Source: Aliirhizobium wenxiniae (GTDB lineage Bacteria; Pseudomonadota; Alphaproteobacteria; Rhizobiales; Rhizobiaceae). From it: a stretch of 64,000 nucleotides of DNA. The number at the start of each line of letters is the position of its first letter. Within the stretch, counting starts at the first letter, position 1. The position numbers were made by a program, and so were the translations under genes. Location: the NCBI RefSeq assembly GCF_014201355.1, contig NZ_JACHEG010000002.1, forward strand, positions 372,001 through 436,000, in the 5' to 3' direction. The notes under the pieces were generated by a model that saw nothing but the letters and a program-made list of their open reading frames with translations, did not search any database and was not told the origin of the DNA. Below, one piece after another: positions 43,079 to 51,159 of the stretch.

Positions 43079-43477
43079 TCCATATGCCTCCGCCTTGGCG
43101 GGATCCCCTTTTGTCACATTACTCCTTGGCAAATGCCAGGAAGGTTGTCGAGCCGAGATGCGACACCGACTGACCAGACACGAAGACCCACTCCCTTATC
43201 TGCAGGACAAATAACGTTTACGTCAACGTCAAAATGCCACACAATCCTCCAAGCCCTTGTTGTCATACAACCTGACAAGTCGCAAGCTCTCTTCGAGACG
43301 GGATATCCGTAAAGTCAAACCGCACCGCAAGCCAAGGCCTCATGCACCATTGCGTCCTAAAGCCGCCCCGCTTCGTCCGACGCCTGGTCGAGCCGATCAG
43401 AGGCCGGATCAGGCTTCCAATGTGAGCCGCGGCCATTATAACCGCATGCACAGACAACATCGTCACAGGAGAACGGA
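43079..43477. other. 399-base divergent region between ETF-QO and SDR genes
   Basis: Should contain both promoters. An AT-richer stretch with TTTACGTCAACGTC lies around 43,215-43,235. ORFs reading through it (for example 43263-43550 minus) lack ribosome sites and protein character. No repeat or RNA structure stands out. Confidence 0.4.
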
Positions 43478-44266
43478 ATGGATCTGGGAATTTCGGGCAA
43501 AAGGGCGCTTGTCCTCGCCTCTTCGCGCGGCTTGGGCCTCGGCATCGCAACGGCGCTCGCCAATGAAGGCGCCAATGTTCTCCTGGTGGGGCGTTCGGGC
43601 GACAAGCTTGCCGAAAATTGCAAGACGATCAACGCAGCCGGCAAAGGCAAGGCCGATTGGGTCTGGGGCGACCTTGCCGACGATAATTTCGTCGAGGCCA
43701 TGGTTGAAGCGGTCAAAGAAAAGCTCGGCGGCATCGATATCCTCGTCAACAATACCGGAGGCCCGACGCCCGGCGGCACGCAGGACATGAGCGCCGACAA
43801 GCTGGACACCTTCTTCCAGTCAATGGTGCTCAGAGTAATTTCGCTCACCAACGCGCTTCTGCCGCAGATGAAGGAACAGGGTTGGGGCCGCATCCTGACC
43901 GTCGCTTCTTCCGGCGTCATAGAGCCGATCCCGAATCTCGCCCTTTCCAACACGCTGCGCGGCGCGCTGGTCGGCTGGAACAAGACGCTTGCAACCGAAA
44001 TCGCCGGCTCCGGCGTCACCGTAAACATGCTGCTTCCGGGCCGTATCCTGACGGACCGTATCGAGGAACTGGACGGCGCCAATGCCAAGCGGCTGGGCAA
44101 GAGCCTTGAAGAAATCCGCGAAGCTTCGGTAAAGACCATTCCGGCCGGTCGCCTCGGCACGGTCGAGGAATTCGGCGCGGCGGGTGCCTTCCTGTGCTCG
44201 GAACCCGCAAGCTACATTACCGGCACGATGCTGCGCGTCGATGGCGGCGCGGCAAAGTCGCTCTGA
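43478..44266 (+). CDS. SDR-fold protein lacking the YxxxK motif
   Basis: A 262-residue Rossmann protein of the short-chain dehydrogenase family, closest in form to the FabG-like BKR_like_SDR subgroup. The dinucleotide motif is altered to L-A-S-S-R-G-L-G-L-G-I, N-N-T-G-G-P replaces N-N-A-G, and Ser of V-A-S-S-G is kept. The catalytic Y-x-x-x-K is missing: the aligned residues read L-S-N-T-L, followed by R-G-A-L-V-G-W. L-L-P-G-R-I-L-T-D-R follows as in active enzymes. The normal reduction chemistry is therefore doubtful, or uses other residues. It has its own terminator. Confidence 0.9.
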   Translation: MDLGISGKRALVLASSRGLGLGIATALANEGANVLLVGRSGDKLAENCKTINAAGKGKADWVWGDLADDNFVEAMVEAVKEKLGGIDILVNNTGGPTPGGTQDMSADKLDTFFQSMVLRVISLTNALLPQMKEQGWGRILTVASSGVIEPIPNLALSNTLRGALVGWNKTLATEIAGSGVTVNMLLPGRILTDRIEELDGANAKRLGKSLEEIREASVKTIPAGRLGTVEEFGAAGAFLCSEPASYITGTMLRVDGGAAKSL

Positions 44267-44274
44267 AGATATCG

Positions 44275-44299
44275 GGCCCGGTGAACAGCCGGGCCTTTT
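44275..44299 (+). terminator. Terminator of the SDR gene
   Basis: GGCCCGG (44275-44281) pairs with CCGGGCC (44289-44295), followed by TTTT, 9 bases after the stop codon. Confidence 0.85.
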
Positions 44300-44403
44300 C
44301 ATCTGCGGAGGTCGGTTTGCCGCATCCGTGACCGCCACCCGGCATTGATGGCAGCCGCATTCGCCATATCTTCCTGCCTATGGAAGGACATGAGAGAGCG
44401 GCA

Positions 44404-44607
44404 ATGCGTTTGATCAGGCTTATCGCCGGTATTTTCGGTTTTCTCGTCGGCGTCATCGGGCTTGTCTGGATCGGCCAGGGCACAGGCGTGTTCCCCTACC
44501 CGCGCTCCAGCTTCATGATAAACCAGACGCCCTGGATCTTCTGGGGATTGCTGGCAACCGTCATCGGCGTTCTCATCGTCTGGGCATCGCGCCGCTTCCG
44601 GATCTGA
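44404..44607 (+). CDS. Small two-helix membrane protein
   Basis: A 67-residue protein with two transmembrane segments (about 3-25 and 43-62) joined by a short loop with F-P-Y-P-R-S-S-F-M-I-N-Q-T-P-W. It ends in a basic R-R-F-R tail, predicting both termini in the cytoplasm. The ATG at 44404 fits; the frame is open 8 codons upstream. The loop is the kind conserved in small rhizobial membrane proteins of unknown role. It lies alone between the SDR and the DnaB-like gene. Confidence 0.75.
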   Translation: MRLIRLIAGIFGFLVGVIGLVWIGQGTGVFPYPRSSFMINQTPWIFWGLLATVIGVLIVWASRRFRI

Positions 44608-44765
44608 CGGGCTTCGGCTATCATCTGATTCCGGCGCGGCCCGCGCCTCCCCCCTCCGACCGGGAAAGCAGATTTCATGCCGGGCACTGGCGATTTCAAC
44701 CGACTGTCCGGGCAGCTGCAAAAGGAGGGATTGCGAATATTGCTCGCATCAGGAGGTTTTCGTCG

Positions 44766-45479
44766 ATGAAACTTTCGGCACCCATCTATCACCTGAAGCG
44801 CAAGGCCAAGGCCCTGTCGCGCCAACAATCCATTCCTCTCAATGCCGCGCTCGATCGTATCGCACGCGGCGAAGGCTGCGAAAGCTGGAGCCTGCTTGCG
44901 GCGCGCCATGCCGCGGCGTCTCCGGCCAGCGAACTGTATCAACAGCTGAAACCGGGCGATCTTCTCCTGATCGGCGCAAGGCCGGGGCTCGGCAAGACGC
45001 TCATGGCGTTGGAACTGGCGATCGAGGCGATGAAGACAGGCAGCCGCGCCTTCTTCTTCACGCTGGAATATACGCAGGCGCAGATCGCCGACCAGTTCCT
45101 GCGACTGGGAACGGAGCTTTGCCGTTATGGCGACCGGTTCGTTTCGGATTGCTCCGACGGGATCAGCGCCGATTACGTCATCAAGGCCGCGGAAGATGCT
45201 GCCCCCGGCACATTGATCGTGATCGACTATCTGCAATTGCTGGATCTGCGGCGCTCGACGCCGCCGCTCGATCTACAGGTTTCGGCACTTCAGTCCTTCG
45301 CAAGATCAAGGGGGCTGGTCATCGTCTTCGTATCGCAGATCAGCCGAAGCTATGATCCGCAAGGGAAGCCGTTTCCGACGCTGGAAGACGTGCGACTTGC
45401 CAATCCGCTGGATCTGGCCGCATTCGACAAGACCTGCTTCCTCAACGAAAGCGGCGTGCGTTTTCAGGCAAACGCCTGA
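44766..45479 (+). CDS. Stand-alone DnaB-like RecA-fold ATPase
   Basis: A 237-residue protein with a Walker A motif G-A-R-P-G-L-G-K-T (about 75-83) and Walker B L-I-V-I-D-Y-L-Q-L-L (about 155), as in the C-terminal domain of replicative helicase DnaB, plus F-V-S-Q-I-S-R in the sensor position. The DnaB N-terminal domain is absent. The first 50 residues instead read L-K-R-K-A-K-A-L-S and A-L-D-R-I-A-R-G-E-G-C-E-S-W-S-L-L, a short helical module. It is therefore not the replicative helicase; it may be a RadA/KaiC-like or accessory ATPase. Function unknown. Confidence 0.85.
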   Translation: MKLSAPIYHLKRKAKALSRQQSIPLNAALDRIARGEGCESWSLLAARHAAASPASELYQQLKPGDLLLIGARPGLGKTLMALELAIEAMKTGSRAFFFTLEYTQAQIADQFLRLGTELCRYGDRFVSDCSDGISADYVIKAAEDAAPGTLIVIDYLQLLDLRRSTPPLDLQVSALQSFARSRGLVIVFVSQISRSYDPQGKPFPTLEDVRLANPLDLAAFDKTCFLNESGVRFQANA

Positions 45480-45486
45480 CAGAATA

Positions 45487-45516
45487 TGCGAGCCGGGTCG
45501 ATACTCCCGGCTCGCA
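45487..45516. terminator. Bidirectional hairpin between DnaB-like and beta-lactamase genes
   Basis: TGCGAGCCGGG (45487-45497) and CCCGGCTCGCA (45506-45516), an 11-base perfect stem between two convergent genes. No T-run, so termination strength is uncertain. Confidence 0.6.
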
Positions 45517-45523
45517 TCCGATT

Positions 45524-46348
45524 TCAATTCGGCCGACCGGAAGCCAGTTTCGGCAGATCCGCAATCAGGCCGTCACGAACGGTGAAGCTGATCGGCTGAT
45601 CGGTATGCCGCTTGTTATCCAACAACATGCGGGCAAACACGACCTTTTTGCCGCCCTTCTCTGCCCAACCGACGAACCAGCCGAGCGGGCGGTTGCGATC
45701 CGGCTTGCCCTTGGCATCACGCAGCCATCCAGCGCCCGTCTTGCCATGAACAGTCCAGCCGTCGCCGGCCGCAAAAGTCGGCACGATCGCCTGCGTCATC
45801 GTCACGGCCTTTGCCGAAATCGGTAGCTTGCCGGTGATGAAGCGCCGCAGGAAACTCACCTGCTGGTCGGGCGATATTTTCAGCGATGAACTCAGCCAGG
45901 ATTCCGTCAGCCCGTCGGTTCCGCCCGGTCCGCCGGCAACATCGCGGTTGCCGTAGTCGAAGCTGCGGACATAGTCGGCAAAGGCCTGTTTGCCGAGGCG
46001 GCGGGTGATCTCCTGCGAATACCAGACGATCGAGTCCTTCTCCCATATGGTCGGATCGGTCGCCTTCCGCTCCCGCTCGGAGCGATTGAACTTGGCCTGG
46101 TATTCCCAGCGGGGATTATGATCATCCACAAGAATACCCTTGTCGTATCCCATCATCGCCAGCGGCAGCTTGAAGGTCGATTGGGGATAGAAGGCCTGAT
46201 CACATCCGCCCTGCCGGTGGATGACCACGCCGGTATCGACATCCAGAATGACGGTGCAGTGCACCGGCTCGGCGGCGCGAGCGGGGGCCGAGACAGAAAC
46301 GGCGGCAGTGGTGAAAAGAGCGAGAAAAGAGAGCGTTCCGGGGTTCAC
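45524..46348 (-). CDS. Class D (OXA-type) beta-lactamase
   Basis: A 274-residue periplasmic serine beta-lactamase. A signal peptide ends A-R-A-A-E. Active-site motifs are at standard spacing: S57-T-F-K60, S106-I-V (the S-x-V box), Y132-G-N, and K203-T-G. The preceding F-Y-P-Q and W-x-x-G-x-x-x-G block of class D are also seen. All catalytic residues are intact, so the enzyme should hydrolyse beta-lactams, though the spectrum cannot be inferred. No mobile element or resistance cluster is adjacent and codon use matches the genome, so it looks like an intrinsic gene. No BlaR-type regulator is near. Confidence 0.92.
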   Translation of the reverse strand: MNPGTLSFLALFTTAAVSVSAPARAAEPVHCTVILDVDTGVVIHRQGGCDQAFYPQSTFKLPLAMMGYDKGILVDDHNPRWEYQAKFNRSERERKATDPTIWEKDSIVWYSQEITRRLGKQAFADYVRSFDYGNRDVAGGPGGTDGLTESWLSSSLKISPDQQVSFLRRFITGKLPISAKAVTMTQAIVPTFAAGDGWTVHGKTGAGWLRDAKGKPDRNRPLGWFVGWAEKGGKKVVFARMLLDNKRHTDQPISFTVRDGLIADLPKLASGRPN

Positions 46349-46579
46349 GGCAGATCAACTCCATGCATTCGACAAGAGCCTTGCGATAGACATGAGCGAC
46401 CCGGCCAAAACATGGCAGAGCAGGCATCCGGACCATGCCTTCAACAACATGAGAAATCTATCATTCAATCATATTTTCAGATGCTTAAATATTGATTTTA
46501 TTTGTTCTTCGCGCGTTGAAGCCGCTTCAATCCGAAGCTGCTAGAGGCCGCTCCGCATTCGTTAACAGCGGAGAATATA

Positions 46580-47287
46580 GTGTTTCTCGAAGGTATTTTC
46601 GGTGGCGGAAGCCAATCCGGTTCACCGAGCCAATCATCGCCATCGTCCGGTTCTTCCGATGTGAAGGACGACGAAACGACGACTGGTAAAAACAACACGG
46701 CACCATCAAGCGGCAGCCAGTCCGACACAGTCGAAAACTACTCACCGGAAGAAACCGATGACGGCACCTATGGCCCGATGCCGCCTGCCGAAGCGGGAAC
46801 GGACGAGCCGGTAGACGAGAGTGCCTCTCAGCCTGCGGACGAGGCCGAGGTCGAGGCAGCCCATGCGGCAGACGGCGATGTTCCAACCGATGAAGCCGTC
46901 GCCGAGCACTCCACCTCTGATGAACCTTCGGCACCGACCGAGGACGATAGCATGTCGGGCAGCGAGCCTGATGCGGACGCATCTGCCGGTCAGGTGGACG
47001 GTTCAGCGTCAACAAGCGCACCCACGGCAGGTTCGGGTGTCCGTGATTTCGTCACTCCGCTGCTGGCCGATCTTCAGGCGATCAGCCAGCGTTCCTCCAT
47101 GAAGGCCAATGAGGACGTCTCCGCCAGCCAGCGGCGCGCTGCGGCCAATGTGCATGACCAGATGATCCGGCAGATGCTCGACCAGATCTCGGCAACCGGC
47201 ACCAGCGGTTCCTCGACACAGCTGTTCAAAAGCAAGGACGCCGAACAAACGCAATCCCTGCAGGCCCGCTGGTATGCCGAAGCCTGA
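46580..47287 (+). CDS. Acidic, disordered hypothetical protein
   Basis: A 235-residue protein beginning at a GTG with GGAGA 7 bases upstream. The first 15 residues are F-L-E-G-I-F-G-G-G-S, then about 140 residues rich in Ser, Glu, Asp, Ala, Pro and Thr with repeats of E-P-x-D-E type, clearly disordered and strongly acidic. The last 80 residues look ordered and helical: V-R-D-F-V-T-P-L-L-A-D-L-Q-A-I, S-Q-R-R-A-A-A-N-V-H-D-Q-M-I-R-Q-M-L-D-Q-I and a Q-A-R-W-Y-A-E-A end. No signal peptide or known domain. A role as a scaffold is only a guess. Confidence 0.7.
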   Translation: MFLEGIFGGGSQSGSPSQSSPSSGSSDVKDDETTTGKNNTAPSSGSQSDTVENYSPEETDDGTYGPMPPAEAGTDEPVDESASQPADEAEVEAAHAADGDVPTDEAVAEHSTSDEPSAPTEDDSMSGSEPDADASAGQVDGSASTSAPTAGSGVRDFVTPLLADLQAISQRSSMKANEDVSASQRRAAANVHDQMIRQMLDQISATGTSGSSTQLFKSKDAEQTQSLQARWYAEA

Positions 47288-47314
47288 CCGACCCGATCAA
47301 GATCGGGCCGAAGC

Positions 47315-47339
47315 AAGGGGCGCAGCATCTGCGCCCCTT
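47315..47339 (+). terminator. Hairpin after the acidic protein gene
   Basis: AAGGGGCGCAG and CTGCGCCCCTT, a perfect 11-base stem with a 3-base loop, preceded by a second small hairpin CCCGATC-AA-GATCGGG at 47292-47307. The two follow the stop at 47287 within 52 bases. Confidence 0.65.
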
Positions 47340-47431
47340 CTGCTATCGGGAAATGTAATCGATGTCTGCTATCGGCCCGAAGCGGACAAAGGATGTCATG
47401 TGGACGTAACTGTAAGTTGCTTTAACCAGAC

Positions 47432-48319
47432 ATGATGCACCAAGATGACCTCCCCGTAACAGATGTGCTGATCCATCAGCTTTTAGAGAGGCACACGCCT
47501 CAGTGGGCTAACTTGCCTTTGGATCGGGTAACTTCGTCCGGCACCGATAATGCGTTGTATCGCATTGGCGATGAATTAGTCCTTCGGATACCGCGAAGAG
47601 AAAGTGCGGCCCTTTTGGTTTCAAAGGAGCTGGATTGGTTACCTCATCTCGGGGGATTGCCCTTGATGACACCAACCCTCCGGTATCGAGGGCGCGTTGA
47701 TCTTGGTATGGATTGCGAGTTCGGAATATTCGATTGGATGGCGGGGAACATCGCCATCCCCGCAAACATCGCAGACGCCGACGAGGCTGCAATCTCATTG
47801 GCAAACTTTTTGAAGGCTCTCCATCTTAAACCAACGGCAGGCGCACCGATTGCAGGGCCAATCAATAAACTACGAGGCATTCCTCTCGCAGAGATATCTG
47901 AGCGCACCCTTCCGGCTATTGAAATAGTGTCGGATGAAATCGATGCAAAAGTGGCTGTGGAACTTTGGAACGAAGCCCTCGCGGAGAAATATGACGCCCC
48001 ACCCGTATGGTTGCATGGCGACCTCAAGGCAGACAATCTTCTGACCGTTGGCGGAAAACTGGCGGGGGTTATAGACTGGGGTCTATCTGCGGTAGGAGAC
48101 CCTGCGGCCGACTATGCAACCGCGTGGTCTTGGATGCAGCCATCTGCCCGAGATGGCTTCAGGAGCGTTTTGGGCTTGAGTGAGGGCGAATGGCTTCGGG
48201 GCAAAGCTTGGGCATTGTATGGAGCGGTGATTGCGCTGAGCTATTACCGTGGCGGCAAGAACGAACCGCTATGTGAACAATGCCGACTTACGCTGTCGCG
48301 TTTGGACCTGATGTGTTGA
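47432..48319 (+). CDS. Aminoglycoside phosphotransferase family protein, atypical base composition
   Basis: A 295-residue kinase-fold protein. The catalytic loop W-L-H-G-D-L-K-A-D-N has D197 and N202, and the metal-binding I-D-W-G has D215. An N-terminal L-R-I-P-R-R provides the ATP-binding region. Enzymes with this form phosphorylate aminoglycosides, macrolides, choline or sugars; nothing points to one. The DNA is visibly richer in A and T than its neighbours, with many TTG, TTA, ATA and AGA codons that are rare nearby, and 8-base direct repeats AGCGGACA (47381, 48335) flank it. This suggests recent transfer. Confidence 0.85.
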   Translation: MMHQDDLPVTDVLIHQLLERHTPQWANLPLDRVTSSGTDNALYRIGDELVLRIPRRESAALLVSKELDWLPHLGGLPLMTPTLRYRGRVDLGMDCEFGIFDWMAGNIAIPANIADADEAAISLANFLKALHLKPTAGAPIAGPINKLRGIPLAEISERTLPAIEIVSDEIDAKVAVELWNEALAEKYDAPPVWLHGDLKADNLLTVGGKLAGVIDWGLSAVGDPAADYATAWSWMQPSARDGFRSVLGLSEGEWLRGKAWALYGAVIALSYYRGGKNEPLCEQCRLTLSRLDLMC

Positions 48320-48565
48320 CCGCTCGTGGCGCCTAGCGGACATCCACTTCTGGCTGAATTTACAATCGAACCCGCCAGCGCCGCAGCGCTCACGATTGAT
48401 GGCGTCCGGCACGTAATTCCGCATCTCCCCCCCTTCCCGCTTGCTTTGGCGCCTAGCCTGTGGCATCAGGCGCGCTCTCAAAAAGGGCGAGGCAGCGGCT
48501 TCGCCCTTATCGCGTCCGGGAGCGTCCCGGCTCAATCATTTTTGCAGACCACAAGGAGCACGGCC

Positions 48566-49858
48566 ATGGCACGGGCGCTCGGGCTTGATTTCGGCACGAC
48601 CAATACCGTTCTGGCGCTGGCAGACAGCGGCAGCACTACCCATTCGATGCAGTTTTCGAGCAGCGCCGGCGAGACGGATTCGATGCGCACGGCGCTCTCC
48701 TTCATGAAGGATGCCCAGCTCGGCGCTCAGGCACTAAAGGTCGAGGCCGGACAGGCGGCGATCCGCCAGTTCATAGACAATCCGGGTGACGCCCGTTTCC
48801 TGCAGTCGATCAAGACCTTTGCCGCAAGCCCGCTCTTCCAAGGGACGCTGGTCTTTGCCCGTCGTCACACGTTCGAAGACCTGATGGAAGTGTTTCTCAA
48901 GCGGCTGAAAAATTATGCGGACGGCCATTGGCCAACAGAGGTTTCGCGTCTGGTTGCCGGCCGGCCGGTGCATTTTGCCGGCGCCAGCCCGGACGAGAAG
49001 CTTGCGACGGATCGCTATAACGAGGCGCTGACACGGCTCGGTTTTCCCGAGATCCATTATGTCTATGAACCGGTCGCAGCCGCCTATTACTTCGCCCAGA
49101 CCCTGAAGACCGACGCCAATGTTCTGGTCGCCGACTTCGGCGGCGGTACGACGGACTACTCGCTGATCCGCTTCGAACGCGTGGCCGGCAAGCTGACGGC
49201 CAAGCCGATCGGCCATTCCGGCGTGGGCATTGCAGGCGACCATTTCGATGCGAAGATGATCGAACATCTGGTGGCCCCGGAAATTGGCAAGGGCACGTTC
49301 TTCAAGAGTTTCGACAAGCTCTTGGAAGTGCCATCGAACTACTACGCCAATTTTGCGCGCTGGAACCAGCTGTCAATCTTCAAGACGACCCGCGAGTTCA
49401 ACGACCTGAAGTCGCTGGTGCGCTCGGCGATCGACCCGGACAAGCTGGAACTGTTTATCGAACTGGTCGAGCATGACGAAGGTTATCCGCTCTATCAGGC
49501 GATCTCGGCCACCAAGATGGCGCTTTCTTCCGCGGAAGAAGCCGAGTTCAATTTCGCACCGCTCGGCAGGGCCGGCAAGAAGATAGTCAAGCGTGCGGAT
49601 TTCGAGACCTGGATCGCCGACGATCTGGCAAAGATCGAAGGCGCACTGGACGATGTGCTGACCAAGACGAATACCGCACCGGCCGAGGTCGACAAAGTGT
49701 TCCTCACCGGCGGCACCTCCTTCGTTCCCGCAGTGCGCCAGATCTTCACCCGGCGTTTCGACGCATCGAAGATCGAAAGCGGCGGTGAGCTTCTGTCGAT
49801 CGCTCATGGTCTGGCTCTGATCGGAGAGAGCGAGAATGTCGGTGAATGGGCGGCGTAA
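48566..49858 (+). CDS. Hsp70-family protein, YegD type
   Basis: A 430-residue actin-like ATPase of the HSP70 superfamily with only the nucleotide-binding domain plus a small tail. Phosphate loop 1 G-L-D-F-G-T-T-N-T at the N-terminus, phosphate loop 2 V-A-D-F-G-G-G-T-T-D-Y-S near 192 and adenosine motif V-F-L-T-G-G-T-S near 383 are all present. YegD lacks the substrate-binding domain, as here, so it is not a full chaperone. AAGGAG precedes the ATG at 48566; the open frame extends 80 codons upstream but that segment lacks coding character. Physiological role unknown. Confidence 0.92.
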   Translation: MARALGLDFGTTNTVLALADSGSTTHSMQFSSSAGETDSMRTALSFMKDAQLGAQALKVEAGQAAIRQFIDNPGDARFLQSIKTFAASPLFQGTLVFARRHTFEDLMEVFLKRLKNYADGHWPTEVSRLVAGRPVHFAGASPDEKLATDRYNEALTRLGFPEIHYVYEPVAAAYYFAQTLKTDANVLVADFGGGTTDYSLIRFERVAGKLTAKPIGHSGVGIAGDHFDAKMIEHLVAPEIGKGTFFKSFDKLLEVPSNYYANFARWNQLSIFKTTREFNDLKSLVRSAIDPDKLELFIELVEHDEGYPLYQAISATKMALSSAEEAEFNFAPLGRAGKKIVKRADFETWIADDLAKIEGALDDVLTKTNTAPAEVDKVFLTGGTSFVPAVRQIFTRRFDASKIESGGELLSIAHGLALIGESENVGEWAA

Positions 49859-49896
49859 GGCTTTCCTGCGAAGTTCGGCTTCGTTAAGGTGAAAGC

Positions 49897-50778
49897 ATGA
49901 ACGCCGCCTCAGACCTCAATCCGGCCGAACTTGCCGCGCTTCTGCATTTTTATGCGGATGCGGGCGTGGAATGGCTCGTCGACGACGAACCTGTCGATCG
50001 GATTGCCCAGTTCGAGGCGCAGAAGGCGGCAAGGGCTCAGGCAAAAGCCCCAGCGAGTGCCAGGGAGCGCAGTCCGCAGGACGGCGCATCTTCGGCTTCG
50101 AATGGTGGGAGTGCGCCCTCGCGGCGGCCGGGTGCTGCCGCCCCTCCCCCGGCAACCACGGCACCGGTCTCCGTGCCGGCCGGGCAGGCGGTGGAAGCCG
50201 CGCGTTCGGCGGCGAATGGTGCCGGCTCACTGGCCGAGCTGAAGACGGCGATCGAGACATTCCACGGCTGCAACCTGAAGAACAGCGCCCGCTCGACTGT
50301 GTTTGCCAGCGGTGATCCGACTTCCGGGATCGCGATTATCGGGCCGATGCCGAATGCGGACGATGATCGAGATGGTGCCCCCTTCTCCGGTCGGGCCGGA
50401 GATCTTCTCGACCGGATGCTTGCAGCAATCGGCCTTTCGCGCGAGGGCGTGCTGATGACCAATGTCATTCCCTGGCGCCCGCCGGGAAACCGCATGCCGT
50501 CGGCGGCCGAGATGGATATCTGCCAGCCTTTTATCGAGCGCCAGATCATGCTTGCCCGGCCAAAGGCGCTGCTGCTGCTCGGCAACTTCCCGGCCCGCTT
50601 CTTCATAGGCGGCAATGGCACGATCCATACGATGCGTGGAAAGTGGCAGACCGTGAGCTTTGCAGGCATGGAAATCCCTGCCCTTGCGACATTCCATCCG
50701 CAGGAGCTTCTTGCCATCCCTGCCAACAAAGCCCTGACCTGGCAAGATCTGTTGGCCTTTCAACACGGGCTTCAATAG
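49897..50778 (+). CDS. Uracil-DNA glycosylase, family 4-like
   Basis: A 293-residue DNA repair enzyme that excises uracil. The first ~110 residues are low-complexity Ala/Pro/Ser; the C-terminal half is the UDG domain with I-I-G-P-M-P-N-A-D-D-D-R-D-G-A-P-F-S-G-R-A-G, L-M-T-N-V-I-P-W-R-P-P-G-N-R and the A-T-F-H-P-Q-E-L-L end. The usual G-E-A-P-G of motif A reads G-P-M-P-N, and the iron-sulfur CxxC before it is reduced to one Cys (F-H-G-C-N-L). This form is common in alphaproteobacteria. Activity is likely but the cluster may be absent. It follows the YegD-like gene by 38 bases, perhaps in one operon. Confidence 0.87.
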   Translation: MNAASDLNPAELAALLHFYADAGVEWLVDDEPVDRIAQFEAQKAARAQAKAPASARERSPQDGASSASNGGSAPSRRPGAAAPPPATTAPVSVPAGQAVEAARSAANGAGSLAELKTAIETFHGCNLKNSARSTVFASGDPTSGIAIIGPMPNADDDRDGAPFSGRAGDLLDRMLAAIGLSREGVLMTNVIPWRPPGNRMPSAAEMDICQPFIERQIMLARPKALLLLGNFPARFFIGGNGTIHTMRGKWQTVSFAGMEIPALATFHPQELLAIPANKALTWQDLLAFQHGLQ

Positions 50779-50955
50779 CCGAAATTGCACATATTTCATG
50801 CAATCAAGCTGACGAAATGCAATTTATTACCATTATGTGAAGCAACCCATGCGAGAAACGCATGGCAGCGTGGCGTTCTGCCACATTGCTGAATCGGTGC
50901 ATTTTAGCAATATTACTAATGTCTTGGGAGGGACCCAGACACAAGGACTAGACCA

Positions 50956-51147
50956 ATGACCACCCGCTTCCGCCCGATCCATTCGGGTTTTGAAACACTT
51001 CGCGCCGCAGGCGTCGGCCCGCGCTCCACGCAGGGCTATCACAGGTTCGGCTCGGCAACCAACGAGCAGATCACATCTCGCGCCATGGTGCGCCCGGGTG
51101 GCGTTTCCCGTCCTTCGGCCATGTTTGCCGATTTTCGCGAACGTTGA
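50956..51147 (+). CDS. Small hypothetical protein, first gene of micro-operon
   Basis: A 63-residue basic, Arg/Gly/Ser-rich protein (M-T-T-R-F-R-P-I-H-S-G-F-E-T-L-R) with no signal or membrane segment. An AAGGA site lies 9 bases before the ATG. A second small ORF begins 12 bases after its stop with a strong ribosome site, so the two look co-transcribed. Basic composition could mean nucleic-acid or phosphate binding, but no family is recognised. Confidence 0.55.
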   Translation: MTTRFRPIHSGFETLRAAGVGPRSTQGYHRFGSATNEQITSRAMVRPGGVSRPSAMFADFRER

Positions 51148-51159
51148 GGAGGATGTGCG

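Noticed and set aside
48326..48565. 80-codon N-terminal extension of the YegD-like gene
   Set aside because: The conserved N-terminus and AAGGAG site place the start at 48566; the extension includes a hairpin and has no family similarity.
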